From positions 66,273-130,272 of the forward strand of contig PCBI01000003.1 of assembly GCA_002730875.1 (NCBI GenBank): a stretch of 64,000 bases of DNA, given 5' to 3'. The position numbers and the translations under genes are program-made. Positions within the stretch are counted from its first letter, which is position 1, and the number at the start of each line of letters is the position of its first letter. The notes under the pieces were generated by a model, which worked only from the letters and a program-made list of their open reading frames with translations, did not search any database and was not told the DNA's origin. The DNA comes from Spirochaetaceae bacterium. GTDB lineage: Bacteria; Spirochaetota; Leptospiria; Leptospirales; Leptonemataceae. Shown here one piece after another: positions 63,590 to 64,000 of the stretch.

Positions 63590-64000
63590 ACCCTTTCGCT
63601 CAGCATCCGGTTATCGAAGATTACAATCTAATCAAGCGATACTTCCGGGAGTACGAAACCTCTCATAGCAAGAACCGTATGAGAGACTTTCGGAAATTTG
63701 CCCGCATGATCCAGGAAGCGGGATACCAGGTGGCCTTCGACTTTGTAGGGTCGGTGAATTTTGGCCAGGCTGATACAAATTCCGATGTGGACTTTGTATT
63801 GTATCTGGCCTGCGAAAAGAACTATGCCGGTGAATGCGACGATGTCCATTGTCGTACCAGACATCAGATAGAAAACCTGCTCATTCGCACCCTCATTCGA
63901 GAGTACGTGGTCCGGCCGTACGAAATTCAGGTAGTGGACTGTATGAACCTGAATCTACTACATGCAGAGCTGGAAAGAGGCGATCCCATGTCGCCCGCTT
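63586..64000 (+). CDS. Nucleotidyltransferase-fold protein, 3' end outside window
   Basis: About 138 residues are visible from a GTG at 63586 that overlaps the stop of the metallophosphoesterase (GTGA). After a helical N-terminus (RDFRKFARMIQEAG) comes GSVNFGQADTNSDVDFVLYL at about 55-74, the nucleotidyltransferase signature with paired Asp residues (SDVDF), and a further strand EIQVVDCM near 118 that could hold the third acidic residue. Such proteins range from minimal nucleotidyltransferases to adenylate cyclases and antibiotic-modifying enzymes. The frame is open to the window edge, so the full domain set is unknown. Confidence 0.7.
   Translation, partial: MNPFAQHPVIEDYNLIKRYFREYETSHSKNRMRDFRKFARMIQEAGYQVAFDFVGSVNFGQADTNSDVDFVLYLACEKNYAGECDDVHCRTRHQIENLLIRTLIREYVVRPYEIQVVDCMNLNLLHAELERGDPMSPA

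Noticed and set aside
1..64000. tRNA, rRNA, CRISPR arrays, insertion sequences or prophage genes
   Set aside because: None was recognised in the gene-free stretches, and no transposase or integrase frames are present. A tRNAscan and repeat search would be decisive.

Overview
This 64 kb window is a chromosomal segment of a Gram-negative-type bacterium, most likely a spirochaete of the order Leptospirales (Leptonema/Turneriella-like GC content rather than the AT-rich pathogenic Leptospira). The reasons are family-level and come from memory, since no database was searched: lipid A genes of the LpxI type beside lpxB, many lipoproteins with short spirochaete-style lipoboxes, a bactofilin, a fused isobutyryl-CoA mutase, and stand-alone housekeeping genes (trpD, argF, dut) scattered among unrelated neighbours. 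The assignment is an inference. No rRNA, tRNA, CRISPR array, insertion sequence or prophage was seen.

Layout. 1-2.5 kb (+): the tail of an unknown gene, an aldo/keto reductase with a large insertion, a small TPR protein and a bactofilin. 2.7-22.5 kb (-): an unbroken run of minus-strand genes, read from right to left: dut, ftsK, lolA-like, rodZ-like, rimO, pgsA, trpD, yajC, a small membrane protein, secD, secF, ribD, uvrD/pcrA, then a small exported protein, cysQ, an Hfq-like gene and a glycosyltransferase. It covers division, envelope assembly and protein export. 22.8-26 kb is accessory: a pectin-acetylesterase/Notum-family lipoprotein, and a TetR regulator divergent from a lipoprotein made of two SnoaL-like domains, with two matching palindromic operators between them. 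26.1-34.5 kb (-): rimP-nusA-infB-rbfA-truB, then rpsO-pnp, the classical transcription/translation cluster, with a terminator-like element just ahead of rimP. 34.6-39.6 kb (+): a lipoprotein, a fused NAD(P)H-hydrate repair enzyme, a one-helix protein and an exported HEAT-like protein.

39.7-44.2 kb (-): a UbiA-family prenyltransferase, a FmdB zinc ribbon, lpxI, lpxB and argF. 44.3-50.3 kb is mixed: a repeat-rich non-coding stretch, a small lipoprotein, a family 2 glycosyltransferase, a TolC-like lipoprotein and two exported proteins of unknown role, one LamG-like. 50.4-54.7 kb (+): the fused cobalamin-dependent mutase IcmF and a DUF2071 protein. 54.75-55.33 kb is a structured, seemingly AT-richer gene-free island, followed by a ribbon-helix-helix protein and a CASTOR/POLLUX-type ion channel. 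57.5-64 kb: Nudix hydrolase, TFIIB-type zinc ribbon, a small unknown, M20 amidohydrolase, a monoacylglycerol-lipase-like hydrolase, then a plus-strand set of glycosyltransferase, metallophosphoesterase and a partial nucleotidyltransferase.

Most of the window is conserved core. The parts that look least ordinary are the TetR/double-SnoaL locus with its operators, the island plus RHH plus channel locus, the Notum-like lipoprotein, the short Hfq-like gene, and the repeat-rich stretch at 44.3-44.7 kb. I did not find a clear multi-gene system that I would call new.
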